Counted from the stretch's first letter, positions 1 through 11,907 are shown. The stretch: DNA of 64,000 bases from Talpa occidentalis (GCF_014898055.3 NW_023601212.1:37002329-37066328); one strand, 5' to 3'. Numbers and translations: made by a program. Notes: a model not told the origin generated them from the sequence alone.

Positions 1-321
1 ATCAGTAGTGGGTGAAATGTTGGTTTACCTACAGACATCAAATTATTATAAGGCTGGTTCACAGCACAGGACAGAGCTATGATGGCTGTAGATTGGCTGT
101 GCTTTCTTGCCTGCTAGACCAGGGGTGAGGGGGAGGGTGGAGGGCAGTCCCACATCATTTGTAATATGTTTACAATAGGAATCTTGAAGCTAATAATTTT
201 CAGCATTTTTTGTGCTGATTGTTAAAAACATATCTGTTCTCTCTACCCTGGGGGGGGGAACAGAACATACGAATAGATTTCTGCAAAGAATAAGTCAAAT
301 ACTTCAATAGATGAACAGGCT

Positions 322-421
322 NNNNNNNNNNNNNNNNNNNNNNNNNNNNNNNNNNNNNNNNNNNNNNNNNNNNNNNNNNNNNNNNNNNNNNNNNNNNNNN
401 NNNNNNNNNNNNNNNNNNNNN
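322..421. other. Assembly gap (100 N)
   Basis: Exactly 100 N bases, the usual placeholder for a gap of unknown size. The SINE that follows lacks its 5' part, so the gap hides at least the SINE head. 1-321 holds no exon or recognised repeat. Confidence 0.98.
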
Positions 422-660
422 CAAGCTATTACCAGCCACTGTGGCATAAATTTGATTCCCAGCTAGGGAGCTACCCCATATGGTGCAGCAGACCTCTCCT
501 GTCTCACTTGCTGCTCCCCTCAGCAGTGTATTTCAGTAGATCCCCCTGTTCTGCTCCCCACTCTGTCTCTTGGTGAATACTCTGGCCAACCCCCTGCACA
601 TCTGGCCTACAACCCAGTTCTTGTATGCATAAATAAATAAAAATAATTTTTTTTAAAAAA
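422..660 (+). mobile_element. tRNA-derived SINE, 5' part lost in gap
   Basis: The body (CAGCAGACCTCTCCTGTCTC, CAGCAGTGTATTTCAG) and the tail with repeated AATAAA match the other copies. The head lies in the N gap. Confidence 0.85.
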
Positions 661-1161
661 ATAATAAAAAGGACCCAGAAGGCTATTCATGAAGAATATT
701 AGTGTAGTAGTAATTTGTACGTCGTGGTATTATTGTCTTGCTTTTCCTTTACCCAAATTTTAGATATCTACAGTGCACATAAAAATCACAAAGATTCTTT
801 AGTACAAAAAAAAATCTAGTGTCTGAGAAATATAAATAGTTCATTAACTCTAAGAATGAAGGTAGTAAGCTCTAATTTTATTAGATAAGAAGGAATCACA
901 GAAGTCCAAAGAAATAACTATACTTTCATTCTTTCACTTTACTAAAATATTGCTAACATGGTCTTATGCTAGGTTAGCCTTTAGGCTACTTATGTGTTAC
1001 TTTCAAAAAGCTCCAGAGAATAGAAAAAAAGCATAAATTACCCATAATTGGATCCAAGATTTAAGGTACCTTTGCAATCTAATAGAAAATAAGGCAAATT
1101 AAATGGATGCATTTCACATTAACCAGAGTTTGAACTGATTAATAAATTCTATGTCACTTAC

Positions 1162-1275
1162 TATATGTGAAGTAATTGAACACTGGTCCAAAAAAACCAT
1201 CCTGTGAAGCTTGATCTTTAAGAGGCAATAGCAAGGGCTCTAATTCTTCCAGAGTATAAAGTCCAGGAACCTCAC
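1162..1275 (-). CDS. DYNC2H1: DYNC2H1 exon e27 (AAA4, ~res. 2732-2770)
   Basis: 114 nt: two bases finish the Gly, then 37 codons EVPGLYTLEELEPLLLPLKD and QASQDGFFGPVFNYFTY, plus one base. Acceptor TCTTCTGTAG, donor GTAAGT. It is the last exon in the window. The expected next peptide was not found in 1-1161, so that exon lies beyond the edge. The upstream intron (1276-3871) has possible old L2 pieces. Confidence 0.96.
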
Positions 1276-1459
1276 CTACAGAAGAATATGACAAATGTTT
1301 TAAATTTTAGCAACATTACAGTAGTTCAAAACACATTTTACATACTTGATGATATTTTTGGTCTCATATTAAATAATCTGCTCTTACTCAATCTTTCAAA
1401 AAATGCACAAATGTTTTCACATCTACCTTACTCACAAATCTAAATCTATAGTCTTCATT

Positions 1460-2480
1460 TGATAAAATTCAAACTCCTAAGCAAGCCATTCGAGACATTT
1501 CATAATCAAGCTATCATTTGCCTTTTCTGGTTCTTCCCCCACATCTCCCCAAGAAATCTAGCCTCAGCTTAATTTGTGTTCCGTAAACATAAACATAGTG
1601 AAACACTTACTTTTCCTGTAATAAATGTATACATACATATATATTTACATCTATAGTCTTCCTCTGCCACTTTCCCCAAAATTGCTGTCTATATTCAAGA
1701 CACTACTTTGCTAACTGCTATGCCCATTAGCCTTTTCTGGGGCTACCCACACACTAAGTCTCTTTGGTATTTCACATACTATGTAAACATTATACTGTTT
1801 TTTCACTATTTAGCACCTGTCACAACATTAAATAATGAATGAATTACTTCCTTTTCCTGCCCAATTAGATTCTGAATTCCCAAAGGAAAAATATTTGATC
1901 ATGTTCAATATTAGCCTTAAGGACATTCTTAGCAAAATATCTGCAACATAAATATTTGATATATAAATGGAAGAATGAATGAATGAATGAACAAACCAAT
2001 GAGTGAAACTGCACTAGAAATCAGGAGAATTAGTAATGGTCTGCTACTATGTAGATAATGAAAGGTAAATCAAAGTTAATTAAAACTACAAGCATTTGAT
2101 AGAAAGCCTGAATCATGTCTTATTCATCACTGTAAATCCAATATTTAGAAATATATCTGATATATAACAGGTGTTTAATATCTGTTAAGCCCATGTGTTT
2201 ATGGTTTGCAAGAAATTCTAAGATTATCTGAAAATTCCTTTGCTATACATCCAAAGCACTGCCTTCATATAGGCCCTATCAAATCTGACTTCTACTTTCT
2301 TTAGGCTCAGCTCCAATATGCAAGACCACTCCTCATGCCCCAACCTTGTATATATTAAAAAATATACAGCCACAAATCTGTTTTATGTCTTTCTGTAAAC
2401 TTCAGCCACACTAGGATATTTTTCATTCTTTAAATTTAGCAAAGAGTTCTGTGTACATACTACCTACTATAAGGAATAAG
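1460..2480 (+). mobile_element. Ancient L2-like LINE remnants (tentative)
   Basis: Phrases such as the CATTCGAGACATTTCATAATC stretch near 1484, CATGTCTTATTCATCACTGT near 2115 and a CTCAGCTCCAATATGCAAGACC-like stretch near 2306 resemble L2 3' regions. Divergence is high; recognition is by eye only. The rest of this intron to 3871 is AT-rich with nothing visible. Confidence 0.35.
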
Positions 2481-3871
2481 AATTTTTCAGCAACAAAAAC
2501 TAACAGAAAGGATACAGACACCTACTGATTTTCTCCCTGGAAGTATTTTTCAAATACATTTTTTTAAGTAAAAATGTTGGCAAATTTTAACTTTACCCAA
2601 ATCATATCTTGATAATAAACACCAATTTATCTTAAGACAAAAACATTAATTACTGGGGTAATATTTATCTGGCTATATGCTTTCACAAAACAAAACCCAA
2701 AATAAAGTATATATCTGATCTACCAGTTTATCTCAGCAAAAATGAACAAGGTCTCCATCTAGTGACAATTTAAGCAGTATGCAAGAATGTGCCCCATAAA
2801 AATCAAAAGAAGTTATCTATAAGAAGGCCGCAAACACTTCAAGTTTTCTCAAGACATCCCACTTTCACTATGCCACTATTTCTCTCATTAACAGAAATTG
2901 ATGAATTATTTGTCTAACTAGAATCATGGTCTATACTTCTCATTTGGGCATTCAATGTAAACAGCTCATATCATGAATTAAATGTATTCTTTAACCAGAG
3001 CTGTTTACTTCTGAAGAAAAGACCATATTAACCCTAAACCTATCTAGCATGATATAAAACAGGTATTTATTAAAACTCAGTTGAATATGTAACTTTATTA
3101 TTAGGTCTCCACAATAGAAAAAACTATACAGTTTAAAACAGATTCCAACAAGGTGTAGCTCATACTTAAATAATAAAATACCCCTAGTCCAAGTTTAAGC
3201 CATCTCACACCTGTCCCACTATGATTATGAAAGGATTCTAATAAACTTCATAAATGCTTCAAAACAGGAAAATATATGAGAAATTGCAGATTTATCTATC
3301 CCAAGAAACCAACAAAAAGATATGTGGTTCTATGGACAATAGGAGTTTACTATGATTTGAGAAATACAAAAATATACTTGTATTCATATATCCATATTAA
3401 GGTCATATCATAAATATTGAATCATTCCATTAAAGACATTTGACCAAATGAACTATTTTTACAAACTATAATATGTATTTACTTACACCTGGGTCTTTTA
3501 TTTCTGTATGTAAAATTCCTACAGATAATAGAATTGCTATATTAAAGTGTAGGGCACATTTTTCTAATAAGTCCTGGCTGGTAATTTTCTCAAAGGTTAT
3601 GTCAAAGAATAATTACACCAAAAGAGTATAAGAGGGCCAATTTTTCATTCACCAATGTTTGATGTTAATAATCATTTTTATATTATTGAGGAGACTTGGC
3701 TTTATAAAATAGGATATCTCAAGTCTCCTTTCCCAAACATACTTAGCCCCATCTTTTCTTAGTAAAATCTATGCCAAAAAGTCCTCAAAACATAATTACA
3801 CAAGATAATTTTACTTGAACAATTTTTATAATATTACTTTTATTTTCTTTGAATAGAAAGCATTCACTTGC

Positions 3872-3980
3872 CTGAAGACAAAAGGCTATTGATCATCTCC
3901 AAAAATGCAGGATGAACAAACTGGTAGTCCTCCAGTAGTAAAACTACCTGTTGTGCTTCAATACCTGCAAGATGCAGCAC
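3872..3980 (-). CDS. DYNC2H1: DYNC2H1 exon e26 (AAA4 Walker B, ~res. 2696-2732)
   Basis: 109 nt: 36 codons plus one base of a Gly: VLHLAGIEAQQVVLLLEDYQ then FVHPAFLEMINSLLSS. VVLLLEDYQ is the AAA4 Walker B strand. Acceptor TTATTTTGCAG. The donor is GCAAGT, not GT: a GC-AG intron, supported by the matching phase of the next exon. The upstream intron (3981-4344) shows nothing. Confidence 0.96.
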
Positions 3981-4344
3981 CTGCAAAATAAGAAAATATA
4001 TTCTGGTTCCCTTCAAATATTTTGGCACAATTTCTGTATGTCATAATAAGTCACTTCATTTATTAATTCATTCATTTTTATATATACCTATACAGGTCCT
4101 AAAAAAATTCCATCCTTTTTTTTCTGTTTCATGCCCATCTACTATTCCATAATGTGGGATACCTGAGAGCTAGAAAATCTAATAGAATTTTTTTTCCTAT
4201 GTGTATATAAAAATACAAATTTTTTAATAATCATGGGAAAAATTAAAATGAAGGCATGTTATATAGAGAAACTTAAAATCTTTAAAAGCCTTTAGAATAA
4301 TGTAACTTAAAACCAAATATAGCAAAAGTTGGTGAGTAACTCAC

Positions 4345-4593
4345 ATGTTTGAGATCATTTTTGAACTGCTTCAGTTCATATCCTCTGGAAACCTTAGGAG
4401 AAAACAGCACCGCTCCATGCATGTGACTGACAAGAGAAGTGATGGTGTGACGACCCACACCACTGCGTCCCGCCAGCAGAAGGGAGCCGCCAGGGAAACT
4501 CAGGACTCGGTCTATCCTTGACATGTATTCCAGGACTTCTTGGAAAAGTAAAATGTCTAAATTCTGGTTATCTCGTCCATAATGAATAAGACC
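4345..4593 (-). CDS. DYNC2H1: DYNC2H1 exon e25 (AAA4 P-loop, ~res. 2613-2695)
   Basis: 249 nt, 83 codons. It contains GLIHYGRDNQNLDILLFQEV, the AAA4 P-loop in SLLLAGRSGVGRHTITSLVS and SPKVSRGYELKQFKNDLKH. The usual P-loop Lys is replaced by Arg, as I recall for dynein-2 in general. Acceptor TTTTTTAATAAAG, donor GTGAGT. The upstream intron (4594-6113) holds two SINEs. Confidence 0.97.
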
Positions 4594-4914
4594 CTTTATT
4601 AAAAAACACAATATTTCATAATATAAATCAGAGATTATCTAAATGATAATAAATTTTTAGTTCAAAAATCAATAAATTTTACCAGCTTTTGCAAATTAAA
4701 TCCATGTTTAAAAACCAGAAGATAACCCCAAAACTCTGAAAACCCTGTACCTAAAAAAAATCTTGTGAATTCTTGCCTTATGCACTACTTTGAAATGATC
4801 AAAACCACACAGATAATTTGGCCTGCAAGAACAATGTGACAGTCTGAGGGAAGAAAGAAGGAACTAGACTTCACATACTTAACAACTTTCAACATTCCCA
4901 AACCTTTGATAATA

Positions 4915-5200
4915 TATTTTTCTAAAGATTTATTTATTTATTCATTCATTCATTCATTCATTCATTCAAGCACTGGATATAGTTGGAAGCACAGGAGGGT
5001 GAGAGGATTCACCAGAGCCAGAACAGGGAGCAGAACAGACAGAAGGACGAAGTACACTGCTGAGGGGAGCAGTGGGTGGCAGGAGAGGTCTGTGCACCAT
5101 GTGGGACCCTCACCTGCTGGCAGGGGATAGAGCCGGCGCTGCAGAGGCTGCGGGCAGCTTTGCAGCCCAGCGCTCAACTGCTGTGCCACCAGGGAGACCC
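4915..5200 (-). mobile_element. tRNA-derived SINE
   Basis: Reverse-oriented full copy; its tail contains an expanded (ATTC)n run at 4940-4967. It is flanked by a 16-bp target duplication CAAACCTTTGATAATA at 4899-4914 and 5201-5216. Confidence 0.93.
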
Positions 5201-5809
5201 CAAACCTTTGATAATAATGAGTTTACAGATCATGAAAAAAATTTTCTTGATATAAAATCCACACTAATTCCAAAGCAAATATTAATTTTTTAAACAATCA
5301 TATATATTGCTATTTTTTCTTCATTGCATTGAGTAATTAAACTTGAAAAACAAATCTCTCTAGACATACACCTTCTAAATCATATATATTAAACCAATGT
5401 TACCTCAATTAAAAAAAAACAAAACTCTCTGGGATAGTGCCTGTTTGGTGGATGAGGAAGCATCAACATCAGCTTGTTAGAAATTCAAATTATCTGGGCT
5501 AATAAATAAGACTTTTTCAGAATGGAACCTAGGAATCAGCACAATTTCTGGTTTTCCAAGAGATTCTGATGCTCACTGAAGTTTGATACCACTGCTTTAG
5601 GATGATTTTCCAATTAACATTAAGCCTCTATAGATACCTTCTTTAAACAGGCGTCTTGACAATTTTACACATATCTGTGTAAGTACATGAACATCTAGTT
5701 AGATCTGCTGCAATGGACTAATATCCTAAAAGATAAAATAGCAGCTTTTACTCCATGCCCTCAAAGAGTCTGCAATATTTTTAAATCACCATAAAAATAA
5801 CCAAATCCT

Positions 5810-6070
5810 TGGGGCCTCCCTGGTGGCGCAAGGGGTTAAGTGTCAGCACTATGAAGCTATCATCAGCCACCGCAGCACGAGTTCTATCCCTGGCCAGGGA
5901 GCTACCCACATGCCGCAGCAGACCTCTCCTGTCTCACCTGCTGCTCCCGTCAGCAGTGTATTTCACTAGATCCACCTGTTCTGCTCCCCACTCTGTCTCT
6001 AGTGAATTCTCTCACTCCCTGCACCTCCAGCTTGTACCTCAGTTCTTGTATGCATAAATAAATCTTTAAC
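5810..6070 (+). mobile_element. tRNA-derived SINE
   Basis: Full copy with head GGGGCCTCCCTGGTGGCGCA and tail AATAAATCTTT. The duplication AAAATAACCAAATCCT lies at 5794-5809 and 6071-6086, ending 28 bp left of exon e24. Confidence 0.94.
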
Positions 6071-6113
6071 AAAATAACCAAATCCTAATTCAAATTCTTC
6101 ATTCATATTATAC

Positions 6114-6241
6114 CTTTTTAATAACATCCTTGAGATCAGCAGAACTAAGTTTTCCAAGTGGTTTTCCATGTGGAGGCAGTGGTTGTCCTGGGACTGCCCT
6201 TGTTCCTGAATGTCGTGCTCCCCATGTAACATAAAAACTAC
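6114..6241 (-). CDS. DYNC2H1: DYNC2H1 exon e24 (before AAA4, ~res. 2570-2612)
   Basis: 128 nt: two bases plus 42 codons, SFYVTWGARHSGTRAVPGQP to LSSADLKDVIKK. Compared with the human protein as I remember it, one residue is missing after WGARH, which explains the one-residue shift of the AAA4 P-loop. Acceptor TTTCTACAG, donor GTATAA. The upstream intron (6242-8087) holds SINEs at 7242 and 7786. Confidence 0.94.
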
Positions 6242-7241
6242 CTGTAGAAATAAAACATATTTTTGTTTTATGTGTTATTTGTAATGGGAATATCAGTAAT
6301 TACCAAATTATTTTTAAGGTAATTAATCCAAGTAAGGTCATCCCCAGCAAAACAAAGATACTTAAATTACTTCTATTATTTACCATAGGGGATTACCACA
6401 GGGGAGTATGAAAAACACCAAACTCTGGAGAAACTCAGATAGTCACTAAGACATAAATACTATCTAATGTCCAAAGGATATGCCAATTTTTTTGCAAGGA
6501 GACACTGAATTTTCAGACTGAGAAACATGGTATCACTTAAGAACCAAGCCTTTTCATACTAAGCCATGAAAACTATAGGCCACAATGACATAAGCCTACT
6601 CTCAAAATCCAGTCCACTTGGAACTATTTCCAGGCTTCTCTTAGTATTTCATCTAGTCTTAAGCTATCTTGAACTCATTTCCTCATTCCAAAATGCAAAC
6701 TGAATCTAGAAAAAAAAATCAGGATTCCCTTTGGCTTGTGCAATGGTGACCCTGGTAACAATACCAAGTCTAGAAGTGTTCAACATGTATTATGAGTTAT
6801 GTGAAATATTTTGAAGCCTAGCTTTCTACTTTAAAAAAAAAAAGGAAATTCATATTGTAGCTTAAAAGATATTTTATTAGAAAATATTTTCATATTATGA
6901 TCTTTCTTTTTTATGAAAGGCCCTTACACCATGATGATTTTCATATTGCATGCATTACTCAGACCACTTTTCAAAATGCAAATTGGTTATTAAACAGTAA
7001 CAGCAGCAAATGTGATAAAGCTGTTTGACTTAATGGGGTTATGCTGTGTTTATCATAACAACAGAGAATCTGTTAACATGAGTATGTAAGAAGGTCTATG
7101 CTATTGACATAATAAGAAAGGAATGACAATGGCCATAACTTTTAAGCAAAAGAGTAATTTTAGTCATTATAATCAAATGTGGATTTTTTTTAATGATCTT
7201 TAAGTTTCATACATAGATAGCTATTAAAAAACTTCAGTAGA

Positions 7242-7517
7242 GGGCCTCCCCGGTAGCGCAGCGGGTTGAGCACCGCACTGTGAAGCTGTCCACAGCCTCC
7301 GCAGCGCCGCTTTGATTCCTGGCAGGCTAGGGAGAATCCCACATGGCGAGGTAGACCTCTTGTCTCGCCCACTACTTTCCTCAGCAGTGCCTTTGGTCTG
7401 TCTACCTGTTCTGCTCCCCGCTCTGTCTGTGATGAATCCTCTCACCCTCCTGTGACTCTGGCCTGTGCCCCAGCTCTTGTATAAATAAAAATATATCTTA
7501 AAAAAAAAAAAAAAAAA
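7242..7517 (+). mobile_element. tRNA-derived SINE
   Basis: Full copy with an A17 tail, flanked by AAAAACTTCAGTAGA-type duplications (ending 7241 and 7527). Confidence 0.92.
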
Positions 7518-7785
7518 CTTCAGTAGAAAAATCATGAAGGAAATAAAATTTTGAAATGCAAATGTAAAATGGTATGTCCTGATCCCCTTTCTTTCGAGGA
7601 AACAATTATTGTCATTACATTTTGTTTGGAACATAATTGTTGAAATCTCAGAAAAAAAGAGTAGTCCCCTTATAGTAAAAGTAACATTAACATTATTCAG
7701 AATTCTAAATTGTTTGGACATGTGAAATCATATTACTAGTAGGAAAAATAATTTTAAAAGTTCTCATAAAAATTATATATTTACA

Positions 7786-8050
7786 GGGCCTCCCTGGTGG
7801 TGCAAGGGGTTGAGCATAGCACTGTGAAGCTGTCCGCAGCCTCTGCAGCACAAGTTAGATCCCCTGCCAGGGAGCTACCCACATGGCGCGGCAGACCTTT
7901 CCTGACTCTCCTGCTGCTCTCCTCAGCAGTGTACTTTAGTCTATCTGCCTGTTCTGTTCCCTGTTCTGTCTCTGGTGAATCCTCTCACCTCCCACACCGC
8001 TGGCCTGTACCCCAGCTCCTGTAATTGTGAACAAATAAATCTTTTTTAAA
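7786..8050 (+). mobile_element. tRNA-derived SINE
   Basis: Full copy; the duplication AAAATTATATATTTACA flanks it (ending 7785 and 8065). Only about 37 bp separate the element from exon e23. Confidence 0.92.
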
Positions 8051-8087
8051 AAATTATATATTTACATATATTCTATAACTATATTAC

Positions 8088-8255
8088 CTGCCATATTGTC
8101 TAATATATCTGATCCCCAATCTCCTTGAAACACAGATGATAAAATGCTGTCAAATAGATGAAGCTCCTTTGCACCAACAATTTTGTCACGAAATAAGCGC
8201 CGTGCTTCATATGCTACAATTTCTAACACATAATCTAGTGGGTGGTTTGAGGATC
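8088..8255 (-). CDS. DYNC2H1: DYNC2H1 exon e23 (AAA3-AAA4, ~res. 2514-2570)
   Basis: 168 nt with split Gly codons at both ends: SSNHPLDYVLEIVAYEARRL, FRDKIVGAKELHLFDSILSS and VFQGDWGSDILDNMA. YEARRLFRDKIV is a dynein signature. Donor GTAATA; the acceptor lies after a T-rich tract. The upstream intron (8256-8815) is AT-rich with nothing recognisable. Confidence 0.96.
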
Positions 8256-8815
8256 CTAAAAAAAGAAAGTTTCTTTAATAGTAATAAAACTCAAATGATT
8301 TTAAAATGGTCTGTTTCAACATAATAAAAAGAAATAGAGAATAAGAGTCTACATACCATAATTTTGGCATCAGGCCAACAGAAAAAAAGGGGAGAAAAGT
8401 TAAAATTCATTTTATTAATGAATTGGCAATTTTTTTGATGCTTTAAAGGTTATACTAAACACTATTATTTCTAGCTGCTCAAAAATACATAAATCCAAAA
8501 ATCATATTAAACATGATTTGGTTACATTATTATATTATTTTTCATAAAATCAAGTTTTAACAGTGATAGCCACAAATAGTTTGAAAGAAATGTAATATTT
8601 TAAATTAAATATTAATATTTAAATGTACTGCCAATATTTCACTTCAATATTAGTATATTTTAATTAGAATTTTTTGAATATCATAATTACAGTATCATTT
8701 ACTATCTCTTTACAAGTTAATATGCAATCAAAAACATACCCAAACACAAAAACAAAGACACACTGTGACATTCTAAAGAAAGATAAGTGCTTTGAAATCA
8801 GGAAAGCAAACTTAC

Positions 8816-8918
8816 CTCCTTCCAAATCGTATCTAAATAAGCCAAGAACCCACTGAGTAAGAATGCAAGGAGTAAAGAAATAGTGACTATAATCATCAAC
8901 TGTAAATTTGGCTCGCAC
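8816..8918 (-). CDS. DYNC2H1: DYNC2H1 exon e22 (AAA3, ~res. 2480-2514)
   Basis: 103 nt: 34 codons plus one base, VRAKFTVDDYSHYFFTPCIL then TQWVLGLFRYDLEG. The HYxFTPRxL-like segment is typical of dynein AAA3 helices. Acceptor TTGATTTTCAG, donor GTAAGT. The upstream intron (8919-10213) carries an ancient L2 piece around 9460-9775. Confidence 0.97.
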
Positions 8919-9459
8919 CTGAAAATCAAAATACAGTAAACCATCAGTCTACTCAAATACATCATCATGCTATGAATTTTCAGTCACCTGATACTCGTAG
9001 GAATGCCAATTCTACCAGTAGAGGAAACTGTATTTCAATATAGTTGATTTCCTTTGATAAAACATTATCTAAGAAGAGTTCATAAACTTCAACAGTGGCA
9101 AAAAAAATGAAAGATTAAAAACCTCAGTTTAAGGAGAGGAATTCAAAGAATGCAGTTAACCCAAGCTTTATGAAAGCGTGGTTGCAATTCCAAGGCACTC
9201 AGAAGGTTAGATTTCTAATGGTGGGAACCAGAAGCTACTTTATGTTTAAGAAGTCATTGAACTTTCAACAACTTATTGTGTTAAATATAGTAAATTGAGA
9301 ATATATAGATATTAAATATATTGAACTGAGACTCTATCTCCTTCTCTCTATGGATGGAGTTACTGCTTGTTCTGGACTGAGAACTTCTTGCATCCTAGCT
9401 TATCTTTCCTCAGTTGTCCTCCAATACTAGAAAAAGTGTCATTCACAAACACTTCCATA

Positions 9460-9775
9460 ATTTTGACATACTTTACTTAAGAAGACCTTCTTCATCTTTA
9501 TCCACTTGGTATGTATTCATTTTTCAAAACCCAGATTACATTTACCTCTTCATAACAACTACTGCTTATGACAACATTATTCACTCCCTCTTCTATGCTA
9601 TCTCTGTGACTTATACATACTGATACTGTTACACTTCTCACACTGTATCATAGTTCATTAGATGACTAGGTCCCTCATTAGACTGTCAAATTCCAGAAAC
9701 AGAGCTCAGTCACCTCTGCATTCCAAGGACAGCACTGGCAAGAGAAGGTACTCAATAAAAGTCTTTTGCATTTTT
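9460..9775 (+). mobile_element. Ancient L2 LINE fragment
   Basis: The order of phrases ATTAGACTGTCAAATTCCAG, CAGTCACCTCTGCATTCC and GGTACTCAATAAAAGTC follows the L2 3' end consensus as I remember it. 9985-10200 looks like another old repeat that I cannot place. Confidence 0.55.
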
Positions 9776-10213
9776 AATGTCTATTTTTCAGCTATCTTCT
9801 CCATTTTATCATGAAAGGACACTTTAAACATTCCCTCACAGGTAATAGGAAAAAAACATCAAAGATTAATCCCAGGTTTGAAGAATGAAAGAAACTGATA
9901 GAAGTCAGGAGAAGGATCTGGTTCTGAAAAGAATGTGAATTCCATTCTAAATATACTAAATTTGGGCTGACAGCAGAATAACCATCAACCCGATTCATTC
10001 ATTCAATATGTACTGTGTAGTGAAAACTGAGAGAGGATACAAAAGTGAATAAAGCATGTAGATCATTTACCCTGAAAGAGATTATTTTCTAGAAGAAAAG
10101 TCTAGTAAACTACAGGAAAGTAAAGCCTGAGTGCTATTAATACAGGTAAGGATTAAAGGAGAGTGATACTAATAGACATGAAATAGCAATATAAATATCA
10201 CATACATACTTAC

Positions 10214-10358
10214 CTGTTCATACACTTGTACCATAGATCCTGCTAAGAGATAAATTTTTGATGAAGAACTCCAAATAGAATGATTCTTCAGATTTTTATG
10301 GAGAACTGGTTCCAAATATGCTCCATAAATCGTCTGTAATTGCTCTCTTTCTGGATAA
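10214..10358 (-). CDS. DYNC2H1: DYNC2H1 exon e21 (AAA3, ~res. 2431-2479)
   Basis: 145 nt: one base plus 48 codons, YPEREQLQTIYGAYLEPVLH to AGSMVQVYEQ. Acceptor GCCTTTTGTAG, donor GTAAGT. The upstream intron (10359-11755) holds one SINE with a long A-rich tail and otherwise nothing. Confidence 0.96.
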
Positions 10359-10697
10359 CTACAAAAGGCATATAAGAAGAAAGTTGAAGCAAATCAAATT
10401 ATATCTTAGAATCCTAATGTTAAGTTACAGTCGTGGTTTTCAAACTGTGCTGCTTTGAAACTCGATACATCCAAGGTTTACCTGGGGGCTAGGCCAGGCT
10501 CAAGGACTGTTTTACCACTTCAACCAAACTATATCCCTGATCATCTGTAGTCAAATACCGGGTTGGGGGCAGGGGAGAAGACAGTCCTAATAGAGGATTC
10601 CAATAAAACTAGAAAATATTGAATAATATAATCTGAATAGTATAATTGTTCAGAAACCCAATGCTCTTTAGAAAAGGCCAAAAGAATTTTTACTTAA

Positions 10698-11056
10698 GGG
10701 CCTCCCCTGTGGCGCAGCGGTTGAGCACTGGGTTGCGAAGCTGCCCGCGGCCTCTGCGGCGCCTGTTCGATCCCCGGCTGCTCCCCGGCCACAGGAGGAG
10801 GGTCCCACATGGCGCGCAGACCTCTCCTGCCGCCCGCTGCTCCCCTCAGCAGTGTACTTCGGTCCTTCTGCCTGCTCTGCTCTCCGCTCTGGCTCTGGTG
10901 AATTCTCTCACCCTCCCGCGCTTCTGACTGTACCCAGTGCATGTATAAACAAAACAAACAAACAAATAAATAAATAAAACATGCCTCTAGAAAAATTAAA
11001 AAATTAAAAATCAAAAAAAAACCTAAAAATCAAAAAATAAATAAAAATAAAAAAAA
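10698..11056 (+). mobile_element. tRNA-derived SINE, long variant with long A-rich tail
   Basis: Full copy of the variant that carries an extra GGCTGCTCCCCGGCCAC stretch before GAGGGTCCCACATGG. The tail is a 110-bp A-rich patchwork. The flanking duplication is about 18 bp with one mismatch (AAAAGAATTTTNACTTAA, ending 10697 and 11074). Confidence 0.92.
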
Positions 11057-11755
11057 AAAGAATTTTCACTTAAGAAACAGCATTTTGAGTTACATATATC
11101 CTATATACAGCAGCAATCCTATTTAGAACTATAAAAGTAGAACCAATACAACAAATAAAATCAATCTCCCAGACCAACACTTATTTCAATACACTTTAAT
11201 GATGGCTTACAATATTTCTGAAAGAATAAAGTTAACAGATGGATAGCAATTAGCAAAAAAACAAAATTAAGATTTTTGTAAGGCAAATTTTAACAGACAA
11301 TACAAAAAACCTAAAATCAAGACTCCCTGTAACAATTATAGACCATGGAAATGAATGCAAGTGTATTAATGTTATCAGTCACAAAAACTCTACTTCATTC
11401 AGATTTAAATTCTCCTTTTAATTATCTTCAAACTTGACACACTTTTTGTTTTTTGAAAGCCATAAAACTTATAAATCTAAAATGCACAGGATTCTTGATT
11501 TTAGAACAGAGACAATACCAAACAGTTGTTTTATTTCTTAGTAAATTTCTAATACATGAGGCTTTAATTAAAGCTTTTATCAGTCTAAATTATTGCCTAT
11601 AGTTTGAGAAGGGTGAGAAAAAAATCAGAGCTTAAGTTCATTCTTTTTATACCCTACATTTTAGAGAAATATCATTAATGGATACCTTTAATAAAATATG
11701 AATATATAAAATGTCTCCTCAAAACAATAAAAATGAAAGAAAGTAAAATACATAC

Positions 11756-11907
11756 TCTACAGCACAAAGACGAACAATCGAAGTAAATCTGGTAGTAAGT
11801 TTATGTCTTCCCAGTCTTCCTCCAGCTGACATAGAAGCAACAATCTGAATATTTTCTAAACCAACCCATTCCAAATTTTCGTCATAAAAGCCTTGATATG
11901 TCAATAC
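11756..11907 (-). CDS. DYNC2H1: DYNC2H1 exon e20 (AAA3 sensor, ~res. 2381-2431)
   Basis: 152 nt: 50 codons plus two bases of an Asp. VLTYQGFYDENLEWVGLENI, QIVASMSAGGRLGRHKLTTR and FTSIVRLCAV are diagnostic for this dynein class. Acceptor ends AAATAG, donor GTATGT. The upstream intron (11908-13431) holds an L1 3' fragment; 12640-13431 shows nothing. Confidence 0.98.

Noticed and set aside
200..439. 79-residue ORF across the N gap
   Set aside because: It is built from N bases and SINE sequence; no real coding evidence.
1..1161. A further DYNC2H1 exon at the 3' side
   Set aside because: I searched the minus strand for the expected following peptide and for a phase-compatible exon with splice sites and saw none.
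10646..10927. ORFs of 60-120 residues repeated across the window (rich in phrases like SPQQCTSVL or AEGSSG)
   Set aside because: They recur wherever the SINE occurs, on either strand; they are chance readings of the SINE body.
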